Positions 36,801 through 48,004 of a stretch of DNA of 64,000 nt are shown one piece after another. The first letter of the stretch is position 1; each line of letters begins with the position of its first letter. The notes below the pieces were generated by a model that saw only the letters and a list, made by a program, of their open reading frames with translations, was not told the DNA's origin and made no database searches. The stretch lies in NCBI GenBank assembly GCA_963971305.1, contig OZ020307.1, positions 6,585,501-6,649,500 of the forward strand. Direction: 5' to 3'. Source of the DNA: Arcuatula senhousia (taxonomy: Eukaryota > Mollusca > Bivalvia > Mytilida > Mytilidae). The position numbers and the translations under genes were made by a program.

Positions 36801-39800
36801 AAATTCTGTATTTGGAGAAATGAAAAAAAATGGGTCAAACACAGATAAAATGGTCAGATTTCACAAAACAGGAAGATGGTGAGCGACAGACCCATTATAT
36901 AGAGCCTTACACTGATGCTGGATGGATACAAAATATCAAGAGATCATAAGTAGTTATAGGAAAAACTGTTATGAAAACCAGACATTTCCATTTGATAATT
37001 TGGATTATGACCTTTCATGACATCTGGCAATTTTTTTTTTTTTAAACTGCTTGGAAAATGAACAGCATACCAGTATATGGGATCATTATTATTTTCTTTT
37101 TAAAATAAGCTGTAAGTTCTTTTTAAAATTGCCACTGTCTAAAGGAGTAGAGCCACGAAGGCCCGAAAATGGCCCAAAAAATCAAATTTGATATATCCGC
37201 TTGTAGTTGCTGCATTAATGTCCATTAGTCTTTATATTTAATGAATTGCAATATTTTTTCCTTCAAATATTTATCAATAAGGAGAGCAGTGAGGTAAACA
37301 AGAGTTAACACTAAAGTATGTCTCGCCTGCCGGCACCATCAGAAACATTTATTCTTTCTTACTTCCACTATATTTTGAATTTACATGGATTTTCAGTTTC
37401 TGAGATCAAAAGATGTTTATAGAACTTAAACATTGCAAATATATGCAATAAAAATAATCAAAGTCACTCAACCGGAAAATCAAGGTCAAGGTCATAAGAT
37501 GGGGATGCAACTGTGCTAAGCTACTACTGGGGCATATGTATACCAAGTTTCATCAACCTAGGACCTATAGTTCTTGAGATATGGAGGTGCTCGCAAAACT
37601 TTTCCATTGCTATTATATGTATTGAAAATTGTCAAAGTCACTCAACCAAAAAATCAAGGTCAAAGTCAAAAGATGGGGATGCAACTGTGGTAAGCTACTA
37701 CTGGGGCATATGCATACCAAGTTTCATCAACCTAGGACCTATAGTTCTTGAGATATGGAGGTGCTCGCAAAACTTTTCCATTGCTATTATATGTATTGAA
37801 AATTGTCAAAGTCACTCAACCGGAAAATTAAGGTCAAGGTCAAAAGATGGGGATGCAACTGTGGTAAGCTACTACTGGGGCATATGCATACCAAGTTTCA
37901 TCAACCTAGGACCTATAGTTCTTGAGATATGGAGGTGCTCGCAAAACTTTTTCATTGCTATTATATGTATTGAAAATTGTCAAAGTCATTCAACCGGAAA
38001 ATCAAGGTCAAGGTCAAAAGATGGGGATGCAACTGTGCTAAGCTACTACTGGGGCATATGCATACCAAGTTTCATCAACCCAGGACCTATAGTTCTTGAG
38101 ATATGGAGGTGCTCATAAAACTTTTCCAAAAAGTTAATGCCGCCGGTAAAGTAACACCTATGTCCCGCTCTGCTTCGCAGGCGAGACAAAAATAGACTAT
38201 TTTGTGAAATATTACAATTTATGACAGTTTTCTTTGAATTTCATGTATAAATTGATGAAAATGAAATTAGCCACACCTGTCTACCAAAATTATTTTGTGA
38301 TAGAAATGTGTATTATGATATTATTAATTAATTATCAAAAAATTACGATGGTCGAGGAATGTGGCCAACACTAATTTTTACGAAATATGCAGAGAAACCA
38401 GTGAAAATTTGTGAAATATGAGGAATTTTCAAATTTATGGCCTGTTTAAAGTCTCAAGGCTAAACTTGTGGGGTAAATATTTTGCTATATCTTACAGCAT
38501 CTTACAGAGCGTGCGGGACTTACATCGATTTCCTTAGCAGAGCGACATGTCTGACGCAAAAATTGCTCACACAGGGTTATGTTGCTCCTCGGTTGCTGTC
38601 TTCACTCAAGAAATTTTACAGAAGACATCATGCACTTATAGACAAATATGGGATTTCCATCTCTCAGATGAGTGCAGATGTTGGTTTGTCATAGGGTGTT
38701 GTTTTGTCTTCCTTTACCGGATTTGACACTCTGAATGGACTATTGGCAACGCGACGGGTGTGCTTTAGCAAGCAGGAACTGCTTACTCTTCCGGAGCACC
38801 TGAGTTCGGTCTGTTTTTGTCCCGTTCCTGTTGGTGTTTACTGGTTTTGTCTCTGCCCTTTCGGACTTTTGATATTCGGATAACCCATTGGTACTTCTGC
38901 TTCTTACAGATATGAAAAGTTTTTTTCATACCTTAACATATTTTAGTTAAATTTTTGACAAGTTATAGTACTTGAAAAAAATATTGAAAATACTGGGCCG
39001 ATTTAGGGCCTTCGTGGCTCTACTCCTTTGTCTTAATATATAGAAACATAAAAAGTTGTATTTGTCTTTAAAATTAGTCATCCCCTATGTGTCAAAATTG
39101 TATGATGTTCCTACATCTTTTTGATTATCGATAGAAAGAAAGTCAATCTTAACAATTGGTATGGTTCTCTTACCTTGGGAAAAGGTTTGAGCTTTGTTGT
39201 CATTTTATATTCAAAATGACACAGCTCACAGGTTTTCTTGTCAGAGTTTTTCAACCATTTCTGAAGGCAGGCTTGGTGAACAAATTTCATACTTCCAGCA
39301 CACAGACAGGGTGAAATCATGGGGGAAGTGGTATCATATTCGGAGACATCACAGTGACAGATTCTACAGGTATCCCCTATAGAGGATGTCATAGACAGTC
39401 TGGTATCACATCTCTCTGTTATCTTGGGTGTCGGACTGGTCACCACTACCTGGGTTTCCTGTAACGACAGGTACAAAAATTCAATTTAAGCATTATACTG
39501 CACAATTTAGTTTCCTGCAACAAGCAACAGCAAATAATTCAACATTCTTCAATATGATCAATACACCCATTTTGGCCCTTTTTGTCCTTTTTTCACTAAA
39601 TGTCAGATTAAACTAGGTTTATACTTTTCAAGTATAAATTCCTGTTCTGCAAGTCTTACAAAAAATGAATGCCCCCAAGTTCACAGAGTCATTGAACCAA
39701 TAACCATTAAAATAGAGTAATGGTCACATGGCATGGTGACATTTGTGTAGACTGTCAAATTTCATAGCAACTCAAGCTTGTAACACTAAAGATAACAGAC

Positions 39801-42800
39801 GACGCAGACAACAACACCAACGACGACGACAGCATCATACCATTATGCGTCCACAAATTTTTTGCGGTTGTATAAAAAAAAAAAATGGCAATTCACACCT
39901 GGAATATCAAGATAAAGAAAAACAATAACATCATATTATGATTCAGCAAAACATGCACCAATGACACAACATAATTTACTATTACGTCATGATTACAACT
40001 GTTACATAAATTAAAACTGACCAGCAATTGGACCAATAATTTACAGTATAAACACAATATCTATCACACTCAACTTTACTTTGAACTAATTACAGGACTT
40101 AAAGCAAAGATTATGGCAATAAATATTACTTGAGCACGGTGACTTTCACTCAAATAATTTTGGATCAAGAATCTTTTAAAATTAGTCCGAGCGAAATGCG
40201 ATTGCAGGTCTTATCTTTCCTTATTAGAAAATAATTTCTTTTCTATGATTCAGAAATATGATTAAGATTTAACTAATTTTCTGATAGAGATTAACAGATC
40301 TTACCTGTTGCCCTGACATATTTCCAATATATGAAAAAAATGTCATCTTACTATAGCTTAAGTCAGAACATCTGATCTCAGCTTACAAGCCCACATCTTT
40401 CTTATTTCCAACAAATCATTGAGATGCTCAACGCAATGACTGAATTCTTTACTCTTATTATTAAATTTTTGTCCATGTGACCTACGGAATAAAACTCCCA
40501 GCACGTTGCAGATTCAGTGGCAACCTACTAAACCTCTCTGTTTAACCTTATTCAACTTAACTTCAAACATTTCATAAAAAATGTAGAAATAAGACTTAAT
40601 ATTGGACTCATTAGCTGATGTAGTGGCATCATGTTAAGTTGTATTAGTATAAATCTGAACTTATCTTGAAAGTAATTACAAACAAATGATTTAATATGTT
40701 ATTATATCTGAGAGAAAGAATTATTTTAATTCAACACTGTACAAGCAGGTAAATGAATGTTATTAATGCAGCTTTGTTTTACATTATTGATGTGATCAAG
40801 GAACTGTTACTATTTTTAACAAATAGTCTTGACATTATTAGAACTATTTGAAGTTTAAGTACAGATCTACTTGTGGGCTGTGTCGTGTACACTTATTCCA
40901 CATCTCTTTATTTTCTATTATCAGGCAATGGAAGAATTATATGCATTATTTCATTTTATTTCTCAACAGTAAGCAAAGAACTCTAGTCCTTATATTTCCT
41001 GATCATTTGTTAGCTCTGATAATTATGAATGCTGTATATTTCATAGTGATATATATTTTCAAACTATTTTGCATTATGACGTAAAATCTAATAAAACCAT
41101 CATGTCACTTGTATAGATCCAAATGGGGGTTTAATGTGGACAAAGGCTTATATTAAAACTCAGTTTTGTTTCCTTCAAAATTAGTTTGTTGCTGCATAAA
41201 GCCTATAATATTCGAAATCGTAGAAGTTAAAGTGACATTATTGTGTGGTATATATAATCCTAAACTTTATAATCAGATCATATGAAGATAAATCATAAAC
41301 TTTTTTTATATCATTTACAAAATCCTAAACTTCATAAGTAATCTTACGAGACCACATTTCATAATATTGTCATGATTGTAGAGCATATACATTGTAACTC
41401 TGAGAATTGACTGAAAGTATGTATTTACAAATAACTGTCGCCCCTTTTTCATGCAAACAGAAAACAAGTCTAGAGTCTTCTACAATAGTAACTGATCTGA
41501 ATTTCTGAACATATATATATACATATAATATTGAAGCTAAAAGAATTTGTCACAAGACATTTAAGCTGGTCATCTTTAATTATTTCTGGGTACCAATGAC
41601 CTAAATGTTTTGCTATACTTGCTTGATTTTGGTCTTTTTTGGAAATTGAGAGGTGAATTAAATGATTATCTTTGGTTAGACTTGTGTGATGCTGATTTAC
41701 AACCAATGATTTCAGAAGTATGGATGCACTTTAGGAAAAACAATGCATTTTGCATTTCACTCCTTGAATTCCAAACAGACATAGAATTGTCTTGCTAGTA
41801 CATTGAGAAAGCAAACAAGATGTTCCCAGGAGCCTGAATTGCTCACCTGACTTATGTGGTAGAACTATAGGCTTACATTTAGGTAAAAATCTATTTGACA
41901 TTGAAAGAATTATCATAAGTTTATTATGGTGCCATCTGACAACATGTTTTAGCTTAATGCAGTTAAGTGTAATAATGTAATATTTTAGCATATTAATTTC
42001 TTTTTTTGACATTCTAAGGGAAATAACTCCTAAAATGAACAGTCCTACAACTTTGACACTTTAGATATCATAATCTGAAGTTGTTTTTTGATTATTTGCA
42101 AAAAACTGCAACTTAACAATACGTTTCAGTTATCTTGTCTTAAAGAAGTACAGAAAATAAACTCCTTGATTGGTGATTTTCATTAAATGTCAGAAATCAA
42201 CATTATATTTAGATACACTTCAAGCTGTTTCAGTTGTGTTCTTTAAAAATTCCAATCTAATCTATTTACCTTGTAATCTATGGCACAGATGTACTTTGAA
42301 ATACTTAAATAATAAATTCAAAATATGAACAAATTCAAATCATGGACAGGCAATAAACCCTAACACTGAAAATTATTTATCTCCAATTTTAATACAGTAT
42401 ACTGTGGTTTCATTATAATTTGTGAGGTATCAATTTTCGTGGGTGGTCTAAGTGATCCACAAAATTTGACCCCCAACGAAAATGAAGTTTTAATCACCTT
42501 GATTTGTATGCTTAAGTTTTTAAAACCACCAATTGAAGACTCCACGATCTGATATTTTTTCATCAAACCAAGAAAATTGGTACCAATGAAATTAAATGAA
42601 TCCACAGTAATACATGTAGTATATTTTTTTGTACATGTAGTTGTTTCTGTTCAAAGCATATACGTAAGTAGACTATACCTTTGTAGAATCTATCTTCTTA
42701 CAGGGGGTTGGTTGGTCTTTCTTGGGTAACCCTCCATCCAGTGGGTGGACAGCTATTTGTTGGAATGGCATGGTAATGTTCTGTGCTAACTCTACATTTT

Positions 42801-42830
42801 GGGAACAAGGGGGACAACTGTTACCTTCAC
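30802..42830 (-). CDS. MARCHF8: MARCHF1/8-like RING-CH membrane E3 ubiquitin ligase
   Basis: Exons on the - strand: 42830-42679, 39458-39174, 31197-30802 (stop 30804-30802), phases consistent. The first visible exon contains [13 protein letters not shown], like the N-terminus of vertebrate MARCHF1/8 (MPLHQI...); its ATG is at 42771-42769, giving 257 residues, although the frame is open upstream to the acceptor at 42830. The RING-CH exon has CRICHC, then [14 protein letters not shown], then CELC (C4HC3). The last exon starts [13 protein letters not shown] and has two membrane segments, ~[19 protein letters not shown] and ~[17 protein letters not shown]. Known role: ubiquitinates membrane proteins at endosomes and plasma membrane, sending them to lysosomes. 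The symbol marks the 1/8 subfamily; one invertebrate gene may equal both vertebrate paralogues. Confidence 0.92.
31342..31922 (+). mobile_element. Tc1/mariner remnant with transposase tail
   Basis: 581 bp bounded by CACCTGGAAAAAAGTTAAGC and its inverted copy ending CTTTTTTCCAGGTG, flanked by TA. Frame 31545-31595 reads [20 protein letters not shown], matching the conserved C-terminus of Tc1-like transposases. The catalytic core is deleted, so the element is non-autonomous. Confidence 0.8.
31934..34889 (-). mobile_element. outer HpA element, interrupted by a second HpA
   Basis: The left (3') end has AGGCTCCCGAGAGCC and CTCACCTGA. The right (5') end has CCATGGACCTTCGGTCCAGG and GTGAGCT, preceded by CGACGACGACGACAGACG. 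Monomers of ~160 bp carry TTGAGTTATTAGCAAAAAA and CTATTTTTAGCCATGG. The sequence breaks at about 32875 and resumes at 34304. Confidence 0.8.
32876..34303 (-). mobile_element. inner HpA element inserted in an HpA element
   Basis: Complete: ACAAGAGGCTCCCAGGAGCC at the 3' end, TCAGGTGAGCT at the 5' end with GACGGACGGACGACGG simple sequence. The outer copy's monomer at 32359-32400 shows the uninterrupted target, so the insertion point is visible: host A-run, no duplication. Confidence 0.85.
34928..34975. repeat. M1 end fragment
   Basis: TACTGTGGATTAAACTAATT and TTGGTATCAACAATTT match the left end of M1. Confidence 0.4.
35103..35223. repeat. 121-bp foldback (near-palindrome)
   Basis: Arms 35103-35158 and 35170-35223 are inverted copies with a few mismatches (GCACTTGTCTCTAT.AATTT ... 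AAATT.ATAGAGACAAGTGC) around a short loop. It could be a MITE; transcribed on either strand it would form a long hairpin. Confidence 0.75.
35249..35612 (+). mobile_element. tRNA-derived SINE with conserved central part
   Basis: The head has A-box TGGTGTAGTGGTTAA and B-box GGTTCGATCC spaced as in a tRNA. The body contains CATGCACGTTAAAGACC, typical of a metazoan SINE core region. The tail is CCAGGATAAATAAATATG. Family not assigned. Short ORFs on the other strand are shadows. Confidence 0.8.
35788..35990. mobile_element. M1 copy
   Basis: TACTCTGGATTCATTTATTT at the left and ATAATGAAACCACAGTA at the right; inner arms TTTGTGGGTATCAAATTTT and CGAAAATTGATACCCC. Confidence 0.7.
35991..37140. other. 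MARCHF intron, AT-rich, nothing recognised
   Basis: No exon, RNA gene or repeat could be supported here. Confidence 0.3.
37298..38192 (-). mobile_element. HpE element with four 168-bp monomers
   Basis: The ends are ACAAGAGTTAACACTAAAGT with TATGTCTCGCCTG on the left, and GCAGGCGAGACAAAAA on the right. The 168-bp monomers (CATCAACCTAGGACCTATAG) are a multiple of three, so they create an open + frame (37513-38118) with a 56-residue repeat. That frame has no start context or family resemblance. Confidence 0.75.
38480..38925 (+). pseudogene. retroelement 3' fragment (RT C-terminal tail)
   Basis: The frame 38482-38694 reads [19 protein letters not shown]...[20 protein letters not shown], which I recognise as the C-terminal tail of a bivalve RT-bearing element whose class I cannot name. 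It is followed by its characteristic non-coding 3' sequence (CTTCCGGAGCACCTGAG). TCTTACAG occurs at both borders and may be the target duplication. 5' truncated. Confidence 0.55.
39174..39458 (-). CDS. MARCHF8: MARCHF RING-CH exon (95 codons)
   Basis: Acceptor CAG at 39459-39461, donor GTAAGAG from 39173 downward; both junctions are phase 0. It holds the complete RING-CH domain: eight zinc ligands in CRICHC...CLC...HQAC...CELC. It is followed by [14 protein letters not shown], matching the E2-proximal KLKP segment of MARCHF1/8. Confidence 0.95.
39545..39877 (-). repeat. HpB 5' end joined to HpE-like interior
   Basis: The right end has ATTATGCGTCCACAAATTTT and TTGCGGTTGTATAAA, the HpB 5' hairpin with CGACGACGACAGC. 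The part at 39655-39770 (AAGTTCACAGAGTCATTGAA, GGTCACATGGCATGG) resembles HpE monomers. It looks like a mosaic. Confidence 0.5.
39878..41815. other. MARCHF intron, AT-rich; holds the alternative 5' exon
   Basis: Apart from the candidate first exon at 40305-40346, only a short diverged repeat was noted near 40870-40930 (TACACTTATTCCACATCT, also at 11185-11215). Confidence 0.35.
40305..40346 (-). CDS. candidate alternative first coding exon of MARCHF gene
   Basis: ATG at 40346-40344 opens [14 protein letters not shown] and runs to CAG with a GTAAGA donor. It ends in phase 0, so it can splice directly to the RING-CH exon at 39458. An in-frame TAA lies upstream, so this ATG would be the start. 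The product would be a 240-residue isoform lacking the MPFQQI exon. Inferred from splice signals and phase only; MARCHF1/8 genes in other animals are known for alternative 5' exons. Confidence 0.5.
41816..42130 (-). repeat. HpA 3' fragment
   Basis: ACAAGATGTTCCCAGGAGCC, TGAATTGCTCACCTGAC and one diverged monomer (TTATTTGCAAAAAACTGCAA); the 5' half is missing. Confidence 0.55.
42400..42609. mobile_element. M1 copy
   Basis: TACTGTGGTTTCATTATAAT at the left and ATGAATCCACAGTA at the right, with central TTTTCGTGGGTGGTC; 70 bp downstream of the MARCHF exon at 42679. Confidence 0.7.
42679..42830 (-). CDS. MARCHF8: MARCHF N-terminal exon with MPFQQI start
   Basis: Acceptor CAG on the - strand at 42831-42833, donor GTATAG from 42678 downward. 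The exon enters with two bases of a split codon and ends in phase 0. It encodes [12 protein letters not shown] followed by [13 protein letters not shown]. The latter matches the vertebrate MARCHF1/8 N-terminus, so ATG 42771-42769 is a plausible start even though the upstream frame is open. No further 5' exon could be identified. Confidence 0.7.
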
Positions 42831-42998
42831 CTGAAAAACTGATCAATAAAAACATAAATTTTAATCTGAGAGTCTTGATAAGAGATCATTCAAACTTTAA
42901 TCAAAGAGTTCATATGATCAAAAATTTCAGATCGCAATGATTTATATTTTCAATATCTAAACATAACTTTTCTGGTATTCATTTTTTAAAATTGACAA

Positions 42999-43275
42999 TT
43001 TTGTGGATTCATTTCTTTTTCTTTTTGTGGGATATCATATTTCGTGTGTCAAGGCCAGTGGTGGATTCAGGGGGGAGGAGGGGGCATACACTATCACTTC
43101 AATTGAGATTTTTTTGGGCGTAAAATTAACCAATCTACTATTAATTTCCATTTTAAAAAAAAATGACATTTTTAGCAATAATGCCCCCTCTTTCATGGAA
43201 CTCTGGATCCACCCCCTGAAGGCAACCCACGAATCCACGAAAATAGATACCTCACGAATAATTATAAAACCACAG
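42999..43275. mobile_element. M1 copy with nested M2
   Basis: M1 halves GTGGATTCATTTCTTTTTC and ACGAATAATTATAAAACCAC are separated by the M2 element at 43056-43218. Confidence 0.65.
43056..43218. mobile_element. M2 copy nested in M1
   Basis: CAGTGGTGGATTCAGG and CTGGATCCACCCCCTG are inverted. The flanks AAGGC (43051-43055) and AAGGC (43219-43223) look like a 5-bp target duplication; M1 copies elsewhere show the uninterrupted AAGGCCACCCACGAA. Confidence 0.7.
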
Positions 43276-46200
43276 TTTTCAAACATTCATGTACATGTTA
43301 ATCATGAAGATTGTTTGGATACATTTGAGTACATAAATGATTTTTTTTTTTGGAAATATACATGGAAGCATTTCCTTTATCTTAACATTCATTGACATTT
43401 ACTGAAACAAAATGTAATTTTTCCTGGTTTTATAATGTTTGACAGGAAATTAGGAAATGAAGCTATCACCATAGATAATCTTTTGGCCTAATGTTTATTT
43501 GCACAACATTGTATCTATTGAAATACTCCACTTTAAATGTACTGTGACTTAACTTTACCAAAATGCTAATTAATCCACAAATAACAAATTGATATCATCT
43601 ACTTTGCAACAGCTGAGATATGAAATCAGGAACAAACTTGTGCAAATGAAAGCAATAGACAAAACACCCTTTATATGGTACATGTAGGACATAAATTTAT
43701 GAACTACATGTACTTTAATATTACTCTCACACTTTTAACAGGGACTACATGAGTAAAGAATAGTTAACATTCATCCTTCAAGACATTCCTTTACGTTTCG
43801 TTGTTCTCGTATACATGTAGTACTCTTGTCTCAGGTTCTCTCTTGGTGAATTGAACTTTTATCGATTTTATTTTTAAAGTGTGTTATTTTTTGTGCCTTG
43901 TACAAGATAACAATAGGGGGAAGGTTGGGCCCAAAAAACTAGTTTAACCCGGCCACATTTTATATGTGCCTGTCCTAAGCCAGGAATCCTTGTCAAAGCT
44001 TTTGTTTGTTCTTGTCTACTATCTGTGTTTTGTTTTATGTCCAGAAATTAATGGGTCTTTCTTTGATATTCTAGGGATTTGTTTGAATCTTATGTATTGT
44101 AATTTTAGTCTTGGGCCAATGCAAGATGGCGAGCAGTGATATCAATTTTCAAACTGCGACACAATCAAGAATTTGTGTTATAAAAGTAGGCTAAATGTGC
44201 ATGTAAATGAATGTAATAGAGATTATTATAGGGGTTCATGTAACAAAGCATAAATAGCTGAACAGCTTGAAGAACAAGACTAGTTACTTGCAAAAACTTT
44301 CAAATCGGACCTGCATGCAAATACAGTTGCTCATATTGAGGACTTTTTATGTGCGTGTGTGTTGGTGTTTAACAACCCCTATTGACGCACCTGGGCCATG
44401 TACATGTAGGGCGGTAGTTTTATTGGTGGAGGAACCCAGAGTACCTGGAGGAAACCACCAACCTTGGGCAGGTAACTGACATACCTTTTTAAAAACATCT
44501 GGTGGACTTTTTGCCAAGAACCTGAGACCTGCACCTATTGCTCTCAAATGTTGATGAGAAACCCCAGTAGGGCAACCTATTTTTTTTAAAGTAGATTTCT
44601 TGTAAATTTACATTCAGGCCAGGGCAAGAAATCCTGTCAGATTTATATAAATTTGCTCTCATTCCAATTTTAAGCATTATTGCAATAAAAATTATGTCCC
44701 AAAACATCAGGTATACATTGTATTATTGAAAGAAAGTGAAAAGTATTTTTTATAATATATTCTACATGTATATCCCCATTACATATGTCTATCAACTGTG
44801 TTGTGTTTTGTGTTACTATCAGAACTTAGGATTGCAATGGACGAGGGAGGGTCAGTGCAATAAAACCTGGTTCAACCCACTATTTAATTCTTTTGAAATC
44901 CCTATACCAAGCCAGGACCATTGCGATCTTAACATTCTCTGGTACATGTATGTCTGCATTGCATTGTCTGTTCTCTTGGACATTTGAGATTGATCATCCA
45001 AGTTTGGTAGCTTGGTTATTATCAATCCTGTACCATGTACATGTACATGTTAGTAAATAAAGATATTGTTAAAGTGGAATCTTCCCAAAGAGAATGTTAG
45101 TTTAACACCATTTTCAAAGTACATTGACCGAATGGGGCAATCAGAGATTAGGGTAGAAGACACCATGTACATCATAACATGTAGTACTATGAAAACATTT
45201 TCAAATTGATAATATCAACATACATAAAGTGGTGCTTTAAAAGAATGGTTAGAAATAATAACTCCAAATCAAACTGTGAACTGGTAAAAACTGAAATACA
45301 TTACCTCATTTCTTTTTACTAAAGTTAAAAAAAAATACTAACTAAACATAATTTGATAAACAATTATTATTCATAAACATTAGAACCAAGTGTACCAGAA
45401 AAAGAACATTAAAAAAAAAAACGAGGAAAAAACTGTTAACAGCATTTTGTGCTATTTTTTTGTTGTTCTGACACTACTACTTTATGCTTAATACATGTAA
45501 TTTTGACGCTCATGCATGCATGTGCATTGCAGCAATGATATGTAATATCTATTTGTTTATTTTTATTTTTTTTTATTTTACACTTATACATCATAACATG
45601 TAAGTTTTTTGTAATCAATAATCTACTGTTACAGTTCTAATTTGGTGATTGTTATTAATGCTCTTTACAGGACCCTATGATTAAAAAAAATATCTATGGG
45701 TCAAGAAATGATATGGATTGGACCTGTTTTATTCCAGTTGGTTTTAATTTTAATAATTTACATAATCTGGAGCTCATTACAGACTACTTTCAACAGCGGA
45801 GTTAATGATCATTAATGTGCACTTGGTCTTGGCCTTAGTATTATATCATGCTCACTCTTTAGCGCTCAAGGCATATGGATATCAAGTCCTCTCGTGAGCA
45901 TGCGTATGATGCGAGGCTTTGACATGAATATTGAGTATGTCCCTGTTTAAAATACAGCCTTGAGTATATCTGACTATTTCACCCGGGTTAAATCAAACAT
46001 ATAAATGCTAAATGTATGATAAAGGATATAACAATGTATCTATTTCCAAGTATAAGCCATCTTTCTGTTCATTTTTTATCTGACAAAATCACAAACCTGT
46101 TTTACAGTTATTTATTTTTTATTTTTCAAAATTTGTATTATATTAACTAGACAATTTATATCTGTTTTCTAGCCCTATTCCTTATGGTCAAAAATATGAC

Positions 46201-46460
46201 ATATCAAAGTAAGGGTATAAGATCAATAAATACCTCTTTTGGCTATTATGATCCACTTTTGTCTGTTAGTGACTGCAGTGGAATAAATGTTGGCTGGTGT
46301 CGAGTTTTGAAACTCACAGATGCTAGTCTGTTGATTGTAATACACTACCAATTTTCATTCAACATGTTATCAAACCAGTTTTCTTCATGATATATAACAT
46401 ATCTTTAACTTAATAATCAACATTTAGCACCTGTCTTCAGCTCGATTTTCAGGTAAATGT
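43276..46460. other. long stretch without recognised genes
   Basis: AT-rich. Two diverged interspersed repeats: 43910-44000 (GGCCACATTTTATATGTGCC, CTAAGCCAGGA; a relative at 44870-44930) and 44350-44550 (TTTATTGGTGGAGGAACCC, GAGTACCTGGAGGAAACCAC). The latter resembles a bivalve tRNA-end repeat. No exon of either host gene was found. Confidence 0.4.
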
Positions 46461-46941
46461 TTGTCAAAAGGTGAAGGTCAGTATGATATTGCCATCTAGC
46501 GTTTCCGGTCATGTTATTTCCCCTGGATTTCCCGCAAAGCCAAACTCCGCGCAGTGCCCGTTCCCGTTCCGTCCACAAAAAAAAAACTGGTGTAAGACAG
46601 AAAGTAGTTCTGGATGGAGCCGATCACTGCGCGGAGTTTGCCGCAAAGCTAGACAAAAAATCTACCCCCTACTATATAATAAGCACAATATCTTGGTGGT
46701 GGTTGCAAAAGCTAATGCATATTTTGGAAAAAGTGACCACAGACTATCGGTATACTGGAAAAACCCAGAAAATCTAGAAGATAGACAACAGACACATTTA
46801 TATTTTATTGGCACAAAAACAATCAATACAATTGGTTATGACCCATAATAAAAATAGTACAATCTAGATGAACAATGATGATGGTATTTAGCATTATAAA
46901 CATATTGAATGTGAAATAGTTATTGTAACAATTACTATTTT
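46461..46941 (+). other. unassigned CpG-containing segment with overlapping ORFs
   Basis: GC is higher than in the flanks. CTCCGCGCAGTG (about 46545) and CACTGCGCGGAG (about 46627) are inverted copies. Two overlapping frames (46471-46848 and 46511-46777) are open, but neither resembles a protein I know. Confidence 0.3.
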
Positions 46942-48000
46942 CTATTCAAAAAGCATTGACCTATAAATGATGACAGTAATTTTAGAACACAGGCGTTTGG
47001 GTCCAGGATAAAAACAGGACTTTAAAAAAGAAGGAGAATTTTTCCATTGAGTATTTTGGAAAATATTATTAATACTGTTTTCAAAATTTAGCCGAATTCC
47101 TTTATAGTTCTCACATCGTAACACAAAGTGCTCTTCGTCTCCAATTAGCCAATTATCACATGAGGTGCATTTTCTATTTTCAACTAGAATAGAATGATGT
47201 CTTCCCGTTTCTATTGCCAAGTTGTGTGAGCACAACCTAAGTCTACTAATGTTTGCCTTGTCGGACTTATTCGAAAGAAGATCAACGTAAGGTGGTCTCT
47301 GACCATTACATTTTTTTTTTCTAAAGAAACATAATTATGAGGAATTCAGTATACTCGATTGTTGTAACCGGGACGCTTGGTCTTCAATTCTTTGTTTAAT
47401 GGACCCAAGAATGTGTTTTACTGGATCATTTGCATTAACTATATATGAAAACCCCAATTTATTGAAATTATTATTTATCTTTTTGGTCCATGGATTGGAA
47501 CTTTATGTAGCGACAAAGATTTTATGTGCCAATGTCTCATTAATTAATAATAAATGATTAAAATATTTGATACAAGAAAAGGAAATTTTTTACCATAAAG
47601 GTAGTTTTCCTAGCTCTGCTCTACATGCAGAGTTACTTGTTTTACAGTTGACACCAAGAATTTCTTTTATATGAACTTTATGTAAAAGCGTTCAACTGCT
47701 GATCGAGGAATCATCTTGTTTTATATCAGATCCTCAGATTTCACAATTGTACAACAGAATCGGGGTGACTAAAGTGTCGAAAAGTTTTTCAAGCAGTCTA
47801 CACGGGTTATTTATATCCAAAATCTTCTTGATCTTGAACAGTGCCTTTCTGGCTTTTTCCATTAAAACAGAAATTGCAACATTAGAATTACCGTTGCGTT
47901 TTAACATAACACCCAAATTACAATATTGTGAAACAGTTTCTAAATAACAGTCATCATACTTGAAAATATAAGACATATAAAATTTTAACATAAGACGCAC
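46942..48000 (-). pseudogene. LINE RT C-terminal remnant
   Basis: Read from 48000 downward, the RT thumb region LGVMLKRNGNSNVAISVL...LFDTLVTPILLYNCEI is followed, through several stops and shifts, by CSHNLAIETGRHHSILVENR, CTSCDNWLIGDEEHFVLRC and ENYKGIRL. That Cys/His tail follows the RT in APE-type LINEs of molluscs. The endonuclease and RT core are missing and at least three stops interrupt the frame. Confidence 0.8.
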
Positions 48001-48004
48001 AATC

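Larger units (their letters stand above)
37141..39029. mobile_element. TIR element carrying two nested insertions
   Basis: Perfect 24-bp inverted termini, 37141-37164 (AAAGGAGTAGAGCCACG...) and 39006-39029, with GTCT flanking both sides (37137-37140, 39030-39033). Inside are an HpE element (37298-38192) and a retroelement fragment (38480-38925). Without them the carrier would be about 550 bp, non-coding, MITE-like. Confidence 0.75.

Noticed and set aside
37513..38118. 201-codon ORF with a 56-residue repeat
   Set aside because: It is a by-product of the 168-bp HpE monomer being a multiple of three; no start context, no family, and it sits in a transposon.
46471..46848. overlapping ORFs as a gene
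   Set aside because: No recognisable domain, no splice context, and an inverted repeat lies inside; kept only as unassigned sequence.
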